Source: CAYQLT01 sp964418425 (GTDB lineage: Bacteria; Bacillota; Limnochordia; Limnochordales; Geochordaceae). Taken from it: a stretch of 64,000 bases of DNA. Under the pieces are notes generated by a model. The model saw only the letters and a list, made by a program, of their open reading frames with translations, was not told where the DNA came from and did not search any database. Location: the NCBI GenBank assembly GCA_964418425.1, contig CAYQLT010000009.1, forward strand, positions 13,274 through 77,273, read 5' to 3'. Positions 34,405-41,942 of this stretch are shown here, in pieces. The position numbers and the translations under genes are program-made. Position 1 is the stretch's first letter; the number at the start of each line of letters is the position of its first letter.

Positions 34405-34587
34405 CCCACCTGGAGGCGACCGGATGGCGACGGTCGCCCGCCCGCCGGGCTCTCCCCTGCCGGCAGCCCGGCCCGCCGGCCGGCGCGCGGGACGTCCCGG
34501 CAGCGAAGCGGGCCCGATGCCGCCCGCGACCTCATTGTTTCAGCAGCCCTCGGGCCCGTCAACGGTGGCGGGATCGCCTTCGGACGC

Positions 34588-36021
34588 TCAGCGCTCGGGC
34601 GCAAAAGCCACGCTCTCGGACCCCGGGGAAGCCGCAAACGAGCCGTCGGGCGAAGAGGCGGGGCGCAACACCAGGCGGTGGCGGCTCATCACAGGCGGCA
34701 GAAGGGTCTCCACCGCCATGCGGTAGGCCTTGAGGGCCTCGTCCACCTGACCCGTCTGGGCCAGCAAGTCGCCGTAGTCCGCGCTGGCCAGGGCCCATTC
34801 GGGGCGAAGGTTCAGTGCGCCAAACAGCTCGACCGCGGCCTGCAGGGCGGCTCGGCTCTGTTCCAGTTCGCCCAGTTCCCGGTGCACCTGGCCCAGGTGC
34901 AGCCACGCCCAGGCGGCCTCCGCCTGCCACCCGTGGGCCCGAGCGGTGTCCAGCGCCCAGCAGGCGTGTTGCAGGGCCTTGTCCCGAAGGCCAAGCCTGG
35001 CGTAGCACCATCCGAGTTCCATCCTCACGTAGGTGAGCTCCCGGATTTCGTCAAAGACCTCCAGGATGCCCAGGCTTTTGGTCAGAGTCTCCACCGCGTC
35101 CTGCCAGCGACCCATGCACTCCAGCGCCAGGCCCAGGTTGTGCTGCACCCTGGCCACCTCCACCGGGACGCGCAGCTCCCGGTAGCGGTCGGCGGATTGC
35201 TCGAGATAGCTCAAGGCTTCGCCGGCTCGCCCCAGGTCCACCAGGGCCAGGCCCACCCCGTTGAGGGCCGTGGCCAGAAAGACAGGCTCGTCCACCCTTC
35301 GGGCCAGTTCCAGGGCCGCCTGGTAGTGGTCCAGGAACTCCGCAAGTCTCCCCACCCGCCGTGCAAAGGAGCCCGCGCCCACCAAGGCGGTGAAGCGCAG
35401 CGCATCGTCCTTCCAGCCCTTTTTCTCCAGCATGGACAGCACGTGGCGGGCTTCCAGGTAGGCGTCCTGGTAGCGCCCCTCGTAATATGCGAGGCTCGCC
35501 ATGGCCAGCGCGGCGTCGGCCCATGCAGGGCCGGATTCGGGGGAAGGAAAGACAGCCACGGCGTCCGCCAGGCATCTCCGGGCCTGGTCGAGTTCTCCCC
35601 TGACCAGAAGGGCGCGGGCGCGCACGATGGCCAGCTCGCCTTCCATGGCCGGGTCTTGGACGGGCCCGGCCGACTGGCGGGTCTGCTCCAAGATGCGAAA
35701 CGCCCCTTCCACGTCTCGCAACCGCAATCGGGACCGGGCCAGCTCCAAAAGCTCGTGGAAGCTTTGAGCCGGTTCGGGTGCGGGGCCCGGCACCTGTCCG
35801 GTCTCGCCGGTGAAGTACGCCACCGGCACGCCAAAGAAACCGGCCAGCTTCCTGAGGACCTCCCGGGTGGGGTTTTGGGTTCGGCCCGATTTCAGCCGCC
35901 AGAGGTAGGAGACCGAGATGCCCGTCGCCTGTGCCGCCTCCCGCAGCGTCGGAGGTCTTGCCCCCGGCCTCGAGGGCCGGCTGAAGAGGGCCTGCAGCCG
36001 TTGCGCCAGCTCATCTGCCAA
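34588..36021 (-). CDS. HTH-TPR transcriptional regulator (RRNPP-like)
   Basis: A 477-residue protein. Residues about 25-70 form a SinR/XRE-type HTH (REAAQATGISVSYLWRLKSGR). Residues about 85-450 are a superhelix of eight or so TPR units (ALNGVGLALVDLGRAGEALSYLEQS, HNLGLALECMGRWQDAVETL). This is the layout of RRNPP peptide-pheromone receptors (PlcR, NprR, Rgg). The TTG at 36021 has GGGAGGGAG seven bases upstream, which rejects the longer ATG at 36138. It is divergent from a 57-residue gene with a secretion signal. The last 35 residues are Ser/Pro-rich. Confidence 0.88.
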   Translation of the reverse strand: MADELAQRLQALFSRPSRPGARPPTLREAAQATGISVSYLWRLKSGRTQNPTREVLRKLAGFFGVPVAYFTGETGQVPGPAPEPAQSFHELLELARSRLRLRDVEGAFRILEQTRQSAGPVQDPAMEGELAIVRARALLVRGELDQARRCLADAVAVFPSPESGPAWADAALAMASLAYYEGRYQDAYLEARHVLSMLEKKGWKDDALRFTALVGAGSFARRVGRLAEFLDHYQAALELARRVDEPVFLATALNGVGLALVDLGRAGEALSYLEQSADRYRELRVPVEVARVQHNLGLALECMGRWQDAVETLTKSLGILEVFDEIRELTYVRMELGWCYARLGLRDKALQHACWALDTARAHGWQAEAAWAWLHLGQVHRELGELEQSRAALQAAVELFGALNLRPEWALASADYGDLLAQTGQVDEALKAYRMAVETLLPPVMSRHRLVLRPASSPDGSFAASPGSESVAFAPER

Positions 36022-36060
36022 ATCGGCTCCCTCCCATCGTGCTCTCGCCGTGTGTCGCCT

Positions 36061-36138
36061 TACGCTACTATAGTGCGCGCGGGGGCGTGTGCATATATAC
36101 TCATGACCGACCACCCGTTCGCTTGCAGTTGTGTGCAT
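36061..36138. promoter_or_regulatory. Divergent promoter region with GTGTGCAT direct repeats
   Basis: This is an AT-rich patch in high-GC DNA. TATACT (36096-36101, plus) and TATAGT (about 36069-36074, either strand) are candidate -10 elements for the peptide gene and the regulator. GTGTGCAT occurs at 36087-36094 and 36131-36138, spaced 44 bases (about four helical turns) on the same face, as expected for two operator half-sites. TGTGCATATA also recurs at 37309-37318. Confidence 0.45.
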
Positions 36139-36203
36139 CTAGGGCTACACTGGCTGGCAGTGGTACGTTTTCTTCCGAATCCCGGTCGGGGGAGGGACAC
36201 CCG

Positions 36204-36377
36204 GTGGCGAAGAGATGGATCGTGACGCTGGGGTTGGGTCTGGTTCTGCTGTGGCAGAGCTCCCTCGTATCGAGTCTCATCAGCGCCGGCGTCTCCTCTT
36301 TGGGTTCAGCGCTGGCAGGCAAACCAACGGGCATCATGCTGAGCCATCCGGGGTCCGACCCGTTCTGGCCGGGGTGA
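36204..36377 (+). CDS. Small secreted peptide, candidate pheromone precursor (57 aa)
   Basis: From a GTG with GGAGGG eight bases upstream the product begins VAKRW, has a hydrophobic segment over residues 6-38, then an Ala-Leu-Ala signal-peptidase site (36-38) before a 19-residue tail, GKPTGIMLSHPGSDPFWPG. That is the shape of an exported propeptide. It is divergent, by 182 bases, from the HTH-TPR regulator, the standard position for RRNPP signalling peptides. No homologue is recognised. The alternative is a small membrane peptide of unrelated role. Confidence 0.6.
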   Translation: MAKRWIVTLGLGLVLLWQSSLVSSLISAGVSSLGSALAGKPTGIMLSHPGSDPFWPG

Positions 36378-36440
36378 GGCAAGGCTTCAGGGGGCGTCGC
36401 TGACCGCAGGCTTACCCAGCGTTCCTGCGCCAGGAGCGGC

Positions 36441-36499
36441 GATGCCGGCGGCTGGCCTGGATTTCCCCAAAAGGGCAGGCACAGGCCCGCGCCGGCATC
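36441..36499 (+). repeat. Long inverted repeat between peptide gene and DUF433 gene
   Basis: GATGCCGGCG (36441-36450) pairs perfectly with CGCCGGCATC (36490-36499). Inside, GGCCTG (36454-36459) pairs with CAGGCC (36482-36487) and CCC with GGG around CAAAA. The result is a 59-base, nearly continuous stem-loop, 64 bases after the peptide stop. There is no T-tract; it may stabilise or end the peptide mRNA, or act as an RNA element. Confidence 0.55.
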
Positions 36500-36533
36500 G
36501 GTGCCTGTAGGGTCGGGGGAGGCGTGTGGGCAG

Positions 36534-36923
36534 GTGAACTGGGCCGCTTACATCGAGTCCGATCCCGTGGTCATGGAAGGTCGTCCGGTGCTACGGGAGA
36601 GCCATGTGCCCGTGGATTTCCTCCTGGGGCTTCTCGCCTCGGGTTGGTCCGAGGCGGACGTGCTGACCAATTATCCTCACCTGACACCTAACCATCTCAG
36701 GGCAGTCTTCGCCTTTGCCGCCGAATCGGTTCGGGCTATGGGCCACCTGTGCCAGCCGGGCCGCCGGGCCGCCGATTCGCCTGCCAGCGCCAACGATACG
36801 CCCCCGGCCGCGACCCCGCCCCGCTCCGAAAACTCCGGGCAATCCCCCGGTCACCTCAGGGCCCGCGGAGGTGGGGAGCCGGTTGCCGGTCAGCCTCGCC
36901 GCCGCACGCCTCCCGACCCGTGA
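36534..36923 (+). CDS. DUF433 protein (VapB45-type antitoxin-like)
   Basis: Residues 1-80 are a DUF433 domain (VMEGRPVLRESHVPVDFLLGLLASGWS, then VLTNYPHLTPNHLRAVFAFAAESV), a winged-HTH-like fold found in antitoxins and regulators. The remaining 50 residues are Pro/Ser/Arg-rich and look disordered. GGGGGAGG eleven bases upstream favours the GTG at 36534 over one at 36501. A PIN-type toxin gene (DUF5615 or VapC) normally follows; none is present here. Confidence 0.78.
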   Translation: MNWAAYIESDPVVMEGRPVLRESHVPVDFLLGLLASGWSEADVLTNYPHLTPNHLRAVFAFAAESVRAMGHLCQPGRRAADSPASANDTPPAATPPRSENSGQSPGHLRARGGGEPVAGQPRRRTPPDP

Positions 36924-36992
36924 ACGGCCGGCCCGCGCTCGCTCTCCCGATCGCGGCCGTCCGCGAGGCTCACACCGCTCGAAGATCCATCC

Positions 36993-37238
36993 TCACAGCG
37001 AGCAGCTGCAGCTTCCGCCGCAGGCGCATCCGCCGCTTGCGCTCCCATCCCCGTCCGGGGCCACGGAGGCGGAGCCGCCGCTCGAGCCTCGCAGCACCAG
37101 GAAGGTTCCGAAGATGCGCTGCGCGTCGGCGCTCCCGCATTGCGGGCAGTGGGGCGAAAGCCCCCGTTCCTTTTCGGCCAACGTGGCACGTACTTCAAAG
37201 CGCGCCTCGCACGAGCGACACCGAAACTCGTAGGTCAT
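36993..37238 (-). CDS. FmdB-type zinc ribbon protein
   Basis: An 81-residue FmdB/putative regulatory zinc ribbon: YEFRCRSCEARFEV and HCPQCGSADAQRI supply four Cys ligands. The C-terminus carries a second Cys-rich cluster, GGCACGGSCSCSL, as in many members. Function is unknown across the family. AGGAGGGG nine bases upstream sets the ATG at 37238. It lies downstream of amrS on the same strand, with its own extended -10 (TGCTACTAT) between them. Confidence 0.87.
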   Translation of the reverse strand: MTYEFRCRSCEARFEVRATLAEKERGLSPHCPQCGSADAQRIFGTFLVLRGSSGGSASVAPDGDGSASGGCACGGSCSCSL

Positions 37239-37315
37239 GCTCTCCATCCCCTCCTGTGCGAAGGAACGCGCCCCGCGGAGTACAAATGCACCCCAAAAGG
37301 CGCCTTGTTGTGCAT

Positions 37316-37324
37316 ATAGTAGCA
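37316..37324 (-). promoter_or_regulatory. Extended -10 promoter for zinc ribbon gene
   Basis: TGCTACTAT on the minus strand, about 80 bases upstream of the ATG. It overlaps TGTGCATATA (37309-37318, plus strand), the same decamer found in the regulator-peptide promoter region. Confidence 0.45.
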
Positions 37325-37349
37325 GCCCTCCTCGCATCCCGCCGGCCCG

Positions 37350-38408
37350 TTAGCGCCACACCCCAGGCACCGCAACGGCGCACTCGGGACAGCGTCCGTC
37401 GGCCGTCAGCCGGTTGGCGGTCACCGCGAAGCCAAAGCGCTCCACCAAAAGCGCCCCGCAGCCCGGACACCAGGTGTTTTCCCAGCGATGCGCCTGGGGG
37501 TCCCGGACGTTGCCCACATACACGAAGGTGAGCCCGGCCTCCCGCCCGATGCGGGCCGCCTCCATGAGCCTGCGCACGGTGGTGGGCGGGGTGGCCTGCA
37601 TCCGGTAATCGGGGTGAAAGGCTGTCACGTGCCACGGGATCGCCGGCGATACGGACGCGATGAAGGCGGCGGCCTCCCGCAGCTCCTCGTCGCTGTCGTT
37701 GAAGCCGGGAACCACCAGGGTGACCACCTCAACCCAGAAGCCCAGGCGGTGCGCCTGCCGAACCGTCTCCAGCACCGGTTCCAGCCGCCCGCCCAACCGC
37801 CGGTACTGCCGGTCGCTCATGCTCTTGAGGTCGATCTTGTACCCGTCGCACCAGGGCCGAAGATACGCCAGCACCTCGGGCGTGGCGTGGCCGTTGCTCA
37901 CGAAGAGGGTTCGCAGACCGGCCCGCCGCGCCTCCCGGAAGACCGCGGCGGCCCACTCCACGGTGATGAGCGGTTCGTTATAGGAGCTGGCGACCAGGCG
38001 CGCCCCTGCCCGCAGGGCCAGGCCGACCAGCTCCCGCGGCGAAGCCGGGGTGGGCTCAAAGCCCGCCCGGGCGTCGCGCAGGGCCTGGGAGGATACCCAG
38101 TTCTGGCAGTAGGCGCAGTGCAGGTCGCATCCCAGCATGCCGAACGTGAGGACCCAGGACCCCGGTAGCACGTGAAAGAAGGGCTTCTTCTCCGTGGGAT
38201 CCGCCTGCACCCCGGCCACATATCCGAACGGGACCCTCAACCGCCCGTCCTGGTTGTAACGCACCTGGCAGACGCCCCGGCGGCCCGGAGGGATGAGGCA
38301 ACGGTGCGCACAGGCAAGGCACCGGACCCGGCCTTCCGGCAGCTCACGATAAACCTCGCCCTCGGCGCTGAGGGCGTCCAACCGATCCTGGAGCGGTATC
38401 GTTCTCAT
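37350..38408 (-). CDS. amrS: AmmeMemoRadiSam system radical SAM enzyme
   Basis: A 352-residue radical SAM protein of the AmrS family. An N-terminal Cys-rich segment (RCLACAHRCLIPPGRRGVCQVR) precedes the cluster motif GCDLHCAYCQNW (CxxxCxxC); GFNDSDEEL and the C-terminal zinc-like WCPGCGALLVER complete the family pattern. It is usually encoded with AMMECR1 and Memo proteins; neither is in the window. The reaction is not established. It is divergent from the two-component system by 136 bases. Confidence 0.92.
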   Translation of the reverse strand: MRTIPLQDRLDALSAEGEVYRELPEGRVRCLACAHRCLIPPGRRGVCQVRYNQDGRLRVPFGYVAGVQADPTEKKPFFHVLPGSWVLTFGMLGCDLHCAYCQNWVSSQALRDARAGFEPTPASPRELVGLALRAGARLVASSYNEPLITVEWAAAVFREARRAGLRTLFVSNGHATPEVLAYLRPWCDGYKIDLKSMSDRQYRRLGGRLEPVLETVRQAHRLGFWVEVVTLVVPGFNDSDEELREAAAFIASVSPAIPWHVTAFHPDYRMQATPPTTVRRLMEAARIGREAGLTFVYVGNVRDPQAHRWENTWCPGCGALLVERFGFAVTANRLTADGRCPECAVAVPGVWR

Positions 38409-38469
38409 CGCCGGACTCGGTTTGAAGATATGGTAGGCGCCCCGATACCGGCAAGGGCAGGGCGCGCCA

Positions 38470-38478
38470 TGGTATCAT
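38470..38478 (+). promoter_or_regulatory. Extended -10 promoter for the two-component operon
   Basis: TGGTATCAT is an extended -10 about 70 bases before the kinase GTG. The predicted start point is near 38485. No convincing -35 is seen. Confidence 0.45.
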
Positions 38479-38544
38479 GGGCCCGGTGCCCGAGGCGAGG
38501 CTCCGCCGGATGCGAGCAGCCGCGGCAGCGTTCCCGGTGGCCGG

Positions 38545-40029
38545 GTGAGGGGATTGGAAGGGCTGCAGCGATTCTTTGCGGCCAACGAGGTCCTCGTCAA
38601 CGCCGCGTACGGGCAGGTGTTCGTGCTGCTGGGGTTCGCACTTGCCCTCCAGTACCGGCGTCACAGCTCCCTTCGGCTCGCCCGCAGCCTGCCGTGGCTG
38701 GCCGCCTTCGGCCTCACCCACGGCATGCACGAGTGGGGCCTGGTCTTCATTCCCATCCAGGCTACCTACCTGCAAAGGCCCGCCATCGAGTTCTTCCGGG
38801 CGTTGCAGCTCATGCTCCTGGCCGTCTCCTTCGCATGCCTCGTTCAGTTTGCCTCCTCGCTCTTGCCGCAGGCGCCCTCACCGCCATCCGGGAAGACAGA
38901 GGGGCCTCCTCCGTTGCAGCCGCTGGCGGCGTGGTTGCTGATGGTGTGGTTCGTCGGCCCCTTCTGGCTGGGACTACGCCTGGCCCCCGACCTTGAAGCC
39001 TGGCGAAAGAGTTCCGAGGTGTTCGCGCGGTACCTGCTCGGGCTTCCGGGCGGGTGGCTGAGCGCCGTGGCGTTGTGGCGGCACGCCCGAAACAGAACCG
39101 GGACGGCGTGGGAGGTGGCCGCGGCCCCGTGGTTGCGGTGGGCTGCGGGGGCGCTGGCGGCTTACGGGCTGGTCGGCGGGCTGGTCGGGCCGCAAGCCGG
39201 CTTCTTCCCGGCATCGGTGATCAACCAGGCCAACCTTGCCCGATGGGTGGGGGTTCCGGTACAGGTCTGGCGATCCGCGCTGGGGGTGGTGCTGCTGGTG
39301 GCGGTGATCCGTTCCATCGAGGCCCTGCACCAGGAACTCGACCGCTTGCTGGACGAGCGGGAAAAGGAGCGGCTCATCGCCGCCGAGCGGGAGCGAATCG
39401 CCCGGGACCTGCACGACCGCACCCTCCAGCGCGTCTATTCGGCCGGGTTGCTGCTGCAAGCGCTGCGCCAGAGGCTTCCACCCGCAACCCGGGAGCAGGG
39501 GTTGCTGCAACAAGCCGTTGGCGTGTTGGATGAGGCCATCGGGGATATCCGCGGGTACATCTCCGAGCTGCGGCCGACCGGAGGGCGGGAGAGCCGCCGC
39601 GACGAGATGGAGACCCCCGGCGGCGAGCCCGGGCCCTTCAAGCCCCTGGCCATCCGGCTGCAGGAACTGGTATGTGCGCTGGGTCTTGGCGCCCTTGCGG
39701 AGGTCAGTCTGGAGGTGGATGTGCCGGAAGCCCCCGGCGACGCCCGCCGCCTTCAACACGTCTGCCTGGTGGCCGCCGAGGCGTTGAGCAACGTCGCCCG
39801 GCACTCGCAGGCTCGCCGGGTCCGGGTGAGGGGCAGCCTGCAAAAGGGAAGCCTGGTGCTCACAGTGGAGGACGACGGGGTCGGATTCGTCCCGGGCAGG
39901 CGAAGCGGGCGAGGGATCGACCACATGACCGAGCGGGCCCGGCTGCTGGGCGGCACCTTGCGGGTCGACTCCCGGCCGGGCAAGGGGACCCGGGTCCGGC
40001 TGGAGGTTCCCTGGGAGGCGTCCGCATGA
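38545..40029 (+). CDS. Sensor histidine kinase, NarL/LiaS class (HisKA_3)
   Basis: A 494-residue membrane kinase. Residues 1-265 carry about six or seven membrane helices with no large extracytoplasmic domain, suggesting membrane or intramembrane sensing. The dimerisation-phosphorylation box is ERIARDLHDRTLQRVYS (His290). The ATPase domain shows the N box EALSNVARHSQA and G boxes DDGVGF and GRGIDHMTERA. It overlaps its response regulator by ATGA. Its cue is unknown; the two membrane proteins downstream on the other strand are possible partners. Confidence 0.92.
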   Translation: MRGLEGLQRFFAANEVLVNAAYGQVFVLLGFALALQYRRHSSLRLARSLPWLAAFGLTHGMHEWGLVFIPIQATYLQRPAIEFFRALQLMLLAVSFACLVQFASSLLPQAPSPPSGKTEGPPPLQPLAAWLLMVWFVGPFWLGLRLAPDLEAWRKSSEVFARYLLGLPGGWLSAVALWRHARNRTGTAWEVAAAPWLRWAAGALAAYGLVGGLVGPQAGFFPASVINQANLARWVGVPVQVWRSALGVVLLVAVIRSIEALHQELDRLLDEREKERLIAAERERIARDLHDRTLQRVYSAGLLLQALRQRLPPATREQGLLQQAVGVLDEAIGDIRGYISELRPTGGRESRRDEMETPGGEPGPFKPLAIRLQELVCALGLGALAEVSLEVDVPEAPGDARRLQHVCLVAAEALSNVARHSQARRVRVRGSLQKGSLVLTVEDDGVGFVPGRRSGRGIDHMTERARLLGGTLRVDSRPGKGTRVRLEVPWEASA

Positions 40030-40760
40030 AGTCGGTGAGGGTATTGGTGGTGGATGACCACCAGCTGATTCGGCTGGGGCTCCGCCTGCTGCTCGAGGGG
40101 GAGCCGGAGATCGCCGTGGCGGGAGAAGCCGCCACGGGGGCCGAGGCGTTACAGGCCGTTGCGGCCCTGCGGCCCGATATCGTGGCTCTGGACGTGCGGC
40201 TTCCTGACCAAAGCGGGATCGAAGTATGCCGGGCCATCAAGGGGCGCTGGCCGGAGGTCAAGGTGCTCATCCTGACCGCGTACGACGACGAGGAGCTGCT
40301 CTTGAGGGCCATCGAGGCCGGAGCTGACGGGTACGTACTCAAGCAGCTCGAAGGGCCGGGGCTTATCCAGGCGCTCCGCCAGCTGGCACAAGGGGGTTCG
40401 GCGCTCGACCCTACGACCGCCCGAGCGCTGCTTGCGCGCATGCGGCGCCAGGCGAGGGTCGAGCGGCAGGAGGCGCTCCGGGACCTGACGGACCGCGAGC
40501 GGCAGGTGCTGACCCTGCTCGCCCGGGGCCACGACAACTCCCGGATCGCGGCCGAGCTGCATCTGAGTGAGAAGACGGTGCGCAATTACGTCACCGCCAT
40601 CCTCGACAAGCTGGGCGTGGCAAACCGGGCCCAGGCCGTTTCCTACGTCCTGCAACACGGTCTACTGGATGTCCTCCCGGCGCTCAGCCCTCCGGCCACC
40701 CCGGGGGGTGCGACCCGAGGGCCGCAAAACGGGGCCCCCGTTCGCTCGACGGAAGGATGA
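40026..40760 (+). CDS. Response regulator, NarL/LuxR type
   Basis: 244 residues. The receiver domain (1-120) has the acidic pocket Asp10/Asp11, phospho-acceptor Asp56, switch Thr84 and Lys106. The LuxR/NarL HTH at about 155-215 has LTDRERQVLTLLARG and SEKTVRNYVTAILDKLGVANR. It ends in a Pro/Gly-rich tail. The ATGA overlap with the kinase gene ensures balanced production. A 13-bp hairpin starts one base after the stop codon. Confidence 0.95.
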   Translation: MKSVRVLVVDDHQLIRLGLRLLLEGEPEIAVAGEAATGAEALQAVAALRPDIVALDVRLPDQSGIEVCRAIKGRWPEVKVLILTAYDDEELLLRAIEAGADGYVLKQLEGPGLIQALRQLAQGGSALDPTTARALLARMRRQARVERQEALRDLTDRERQVLTLLARGHDNSRIAAELHLSEKTVRNYVTAILDKLGVANRAQAVSYVLQHGLLDVLPALSPPATPGGATRGPQNGAPVRSTEG

Positions 40761-40761
40761 C

Positions 40762-40791
40762 GGGGGCCTGCGGCTTGCGCCGCAGGCCCCC
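40762..40791 (+). terminator. Strong hairpin after the response regulator gene
   Basis: A perfect 13-bp stem (40762-40774 with 40779-40791) and a TTGC tetraloop directly follow the stop codon. There is no U-tract, so it is either a Rho-independent terminator of the tail-less type common in high-GC bacteria or an mRNA 3-prime stabiliser. Confidence 0.6.
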
Positions 40792-40870
40792 GGTGCGGGG
40801 ACGGGCAGCCTTCCGGGGCGTCCGCGTACACGTCCCCGGTCCGGCCGCCCGTGGCCTGCGTGCGAAATCC

Positions 40871-41251
40871 TCATTCGAACATCTCGAAGAAGGGAGGAAA
40901 CGTCCCGACCAATCCGATCAGGATGAGCACAGCCAGCCACCAACTCACCCGACCCAGATCCAGCCGTCGCCCCTGCCAAAGGCGCCCGAGCCACCCCCAC
41001 GCCACCAGCCACACGAGCACGCTCAGACTGGTCTTGCCCGAAAGGGGGCCGACGGATCCGACGAAGCTCAAGGCCGTCGCCACCCCCTGGCTGGCCGCGG
41101 CCAGCGTGGTCAGCACTCCCAGGGCCGCTGAACCGGCTCCGGCGCCAATGAGAGCCGAAGCCACCCAGCCGTCCACCAGAGCTTCGGCCCGCTCGGCGGC
41201 GCTCACGCCTTCGACCGAAGGCCTCTCCAACGTGACTGTGGAACGGGTCAC
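40871..41251 (-). CDS. Small membrane protein of unknown function
   Basis: A 126-residue protein with a short basic N-terminus and about three hydrophobic helices (residues about 35-60, 70-90 and 102-122), ending GTFPPFFEMFE. GGAGGGG eight bases before the GTG at 41251 supports the start; an upstream ATG at 41383 gives an Arg/Pro-rich extension and is rejected. It follows the next membrane protein gene by 55 bases on the same strand and is probably co-transcribed. No family is recognised. Confidence 0.65.
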   Translation of the reverse strand: MTRSTVTLERPSVEGVSAAERAEALVDGWVASALIGAGAGSAALGVLTTLAAASQGVATALSFVGSVGPLSGKTSLSVLVWLVAWGWLGRLWQGRRLDLGRVSWWLAVLILIGLVGTFPPFFEMFE

Positions 41252-41306
41252 GAGGAACCCCTCCTCTCTCGGCTGGGGTGCGCGAAAACCCCCGCCAGCC
41301 CGGTGC

Positions 41307-41837
41307 TCAGCGAACCGGCGCCACCTTGGTGATGAACGCCCCGAACAGTCCCGCGACGGCCGCGGTGGCGAAGGCGGTCGCAAACAGCGCCATCAGCACC
41401 CGCCGCAGCCGCGGATGATGGACGAGCTCGGGCCCGTAACGGGTGACCACGTAGGCCACCGCGGTTGCCAGAATGGGCGACAGCCACGCGATGTGCTCCT
41501 TCCACTCCATCCCGAAACGGTGCCAGCCCGCCGTGGACGGGTCGGACAGCAGCAAGGCGCGGGGATAGAGGGCAAGATCGGCCCCGGCGGGCGGCTTGGC
41601 CCGATACCACGGATACACGATATAGGTTCCGGTGAAGACCGTCAGCCAGGCCACGGCGGCCATGACCCACGTCCCGACCCGCAGGCGGGCCAGGCGCTCC
41701 TTGACGCCTTCGGCGGTGACCAGCTCGGGGCGCAGGCTCCATAGCCCGGCCAGCCCTCCCGCGAAGGCCAGCAGGAAGATGGCACCCAGTCCCATCCCGT
41801 GGATGATACCCCACAGCTCGCGCCACGTGAGCGACAC
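41307..41837 (-). CDS. Four-helix membrane protein with conserved-looking His residues
   Basis: A 176-residue protein with about four membrane helices (about 12-33, 55-76, 112-133 and 144-168). Histidines sit at the helix ends (IIHGMG, GWHRFGMEWKEHIAW, LVHHPRL), which could bind haem or metal as in cytochrome b-like or oxidase-associated proteins; this is inference from pattern. A Tyr-Pro-rich loop (YIVYPWYRAKPPAGADLALYPRA) links helices two and three. No named family is recognised. It is probably in an operon with the small membrane protein downstream. Confidence 0.7.
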   Translation of the reverse strand: MSLTWRELWGIIHGMGLGAIFLLAFAGGLAGLWSLRPELVTAEGVKERLARLRVGTWVMAAVAWLTVFTGTYIVYPWYRAKPPAGADLALYPRALLLSDPSTAGWHRFGMEWKEHIAWLSPILATAVAYVVTRYGPELVHHPRLRRVLMALFATAFATAAVAGLFGAFITKVAPVR

Positions 41838-41942
41838 CCTTCACACCCCCCGACAGCTCGGCGTCTGTGCCGAATCCGGGCGGCACCGGGCCATTCGTCC
41901 TTCGACACCGCCCAACGGAGATGGTAACCGGGACGCCGGGGG

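Noticed and set aside
34405..34587. Second small peptide gene downstream of the HTH-TPR regulator
   Set aside because: Plus-strand frames here are Arg/Pro-rich with no SD or hydrophobic segment.
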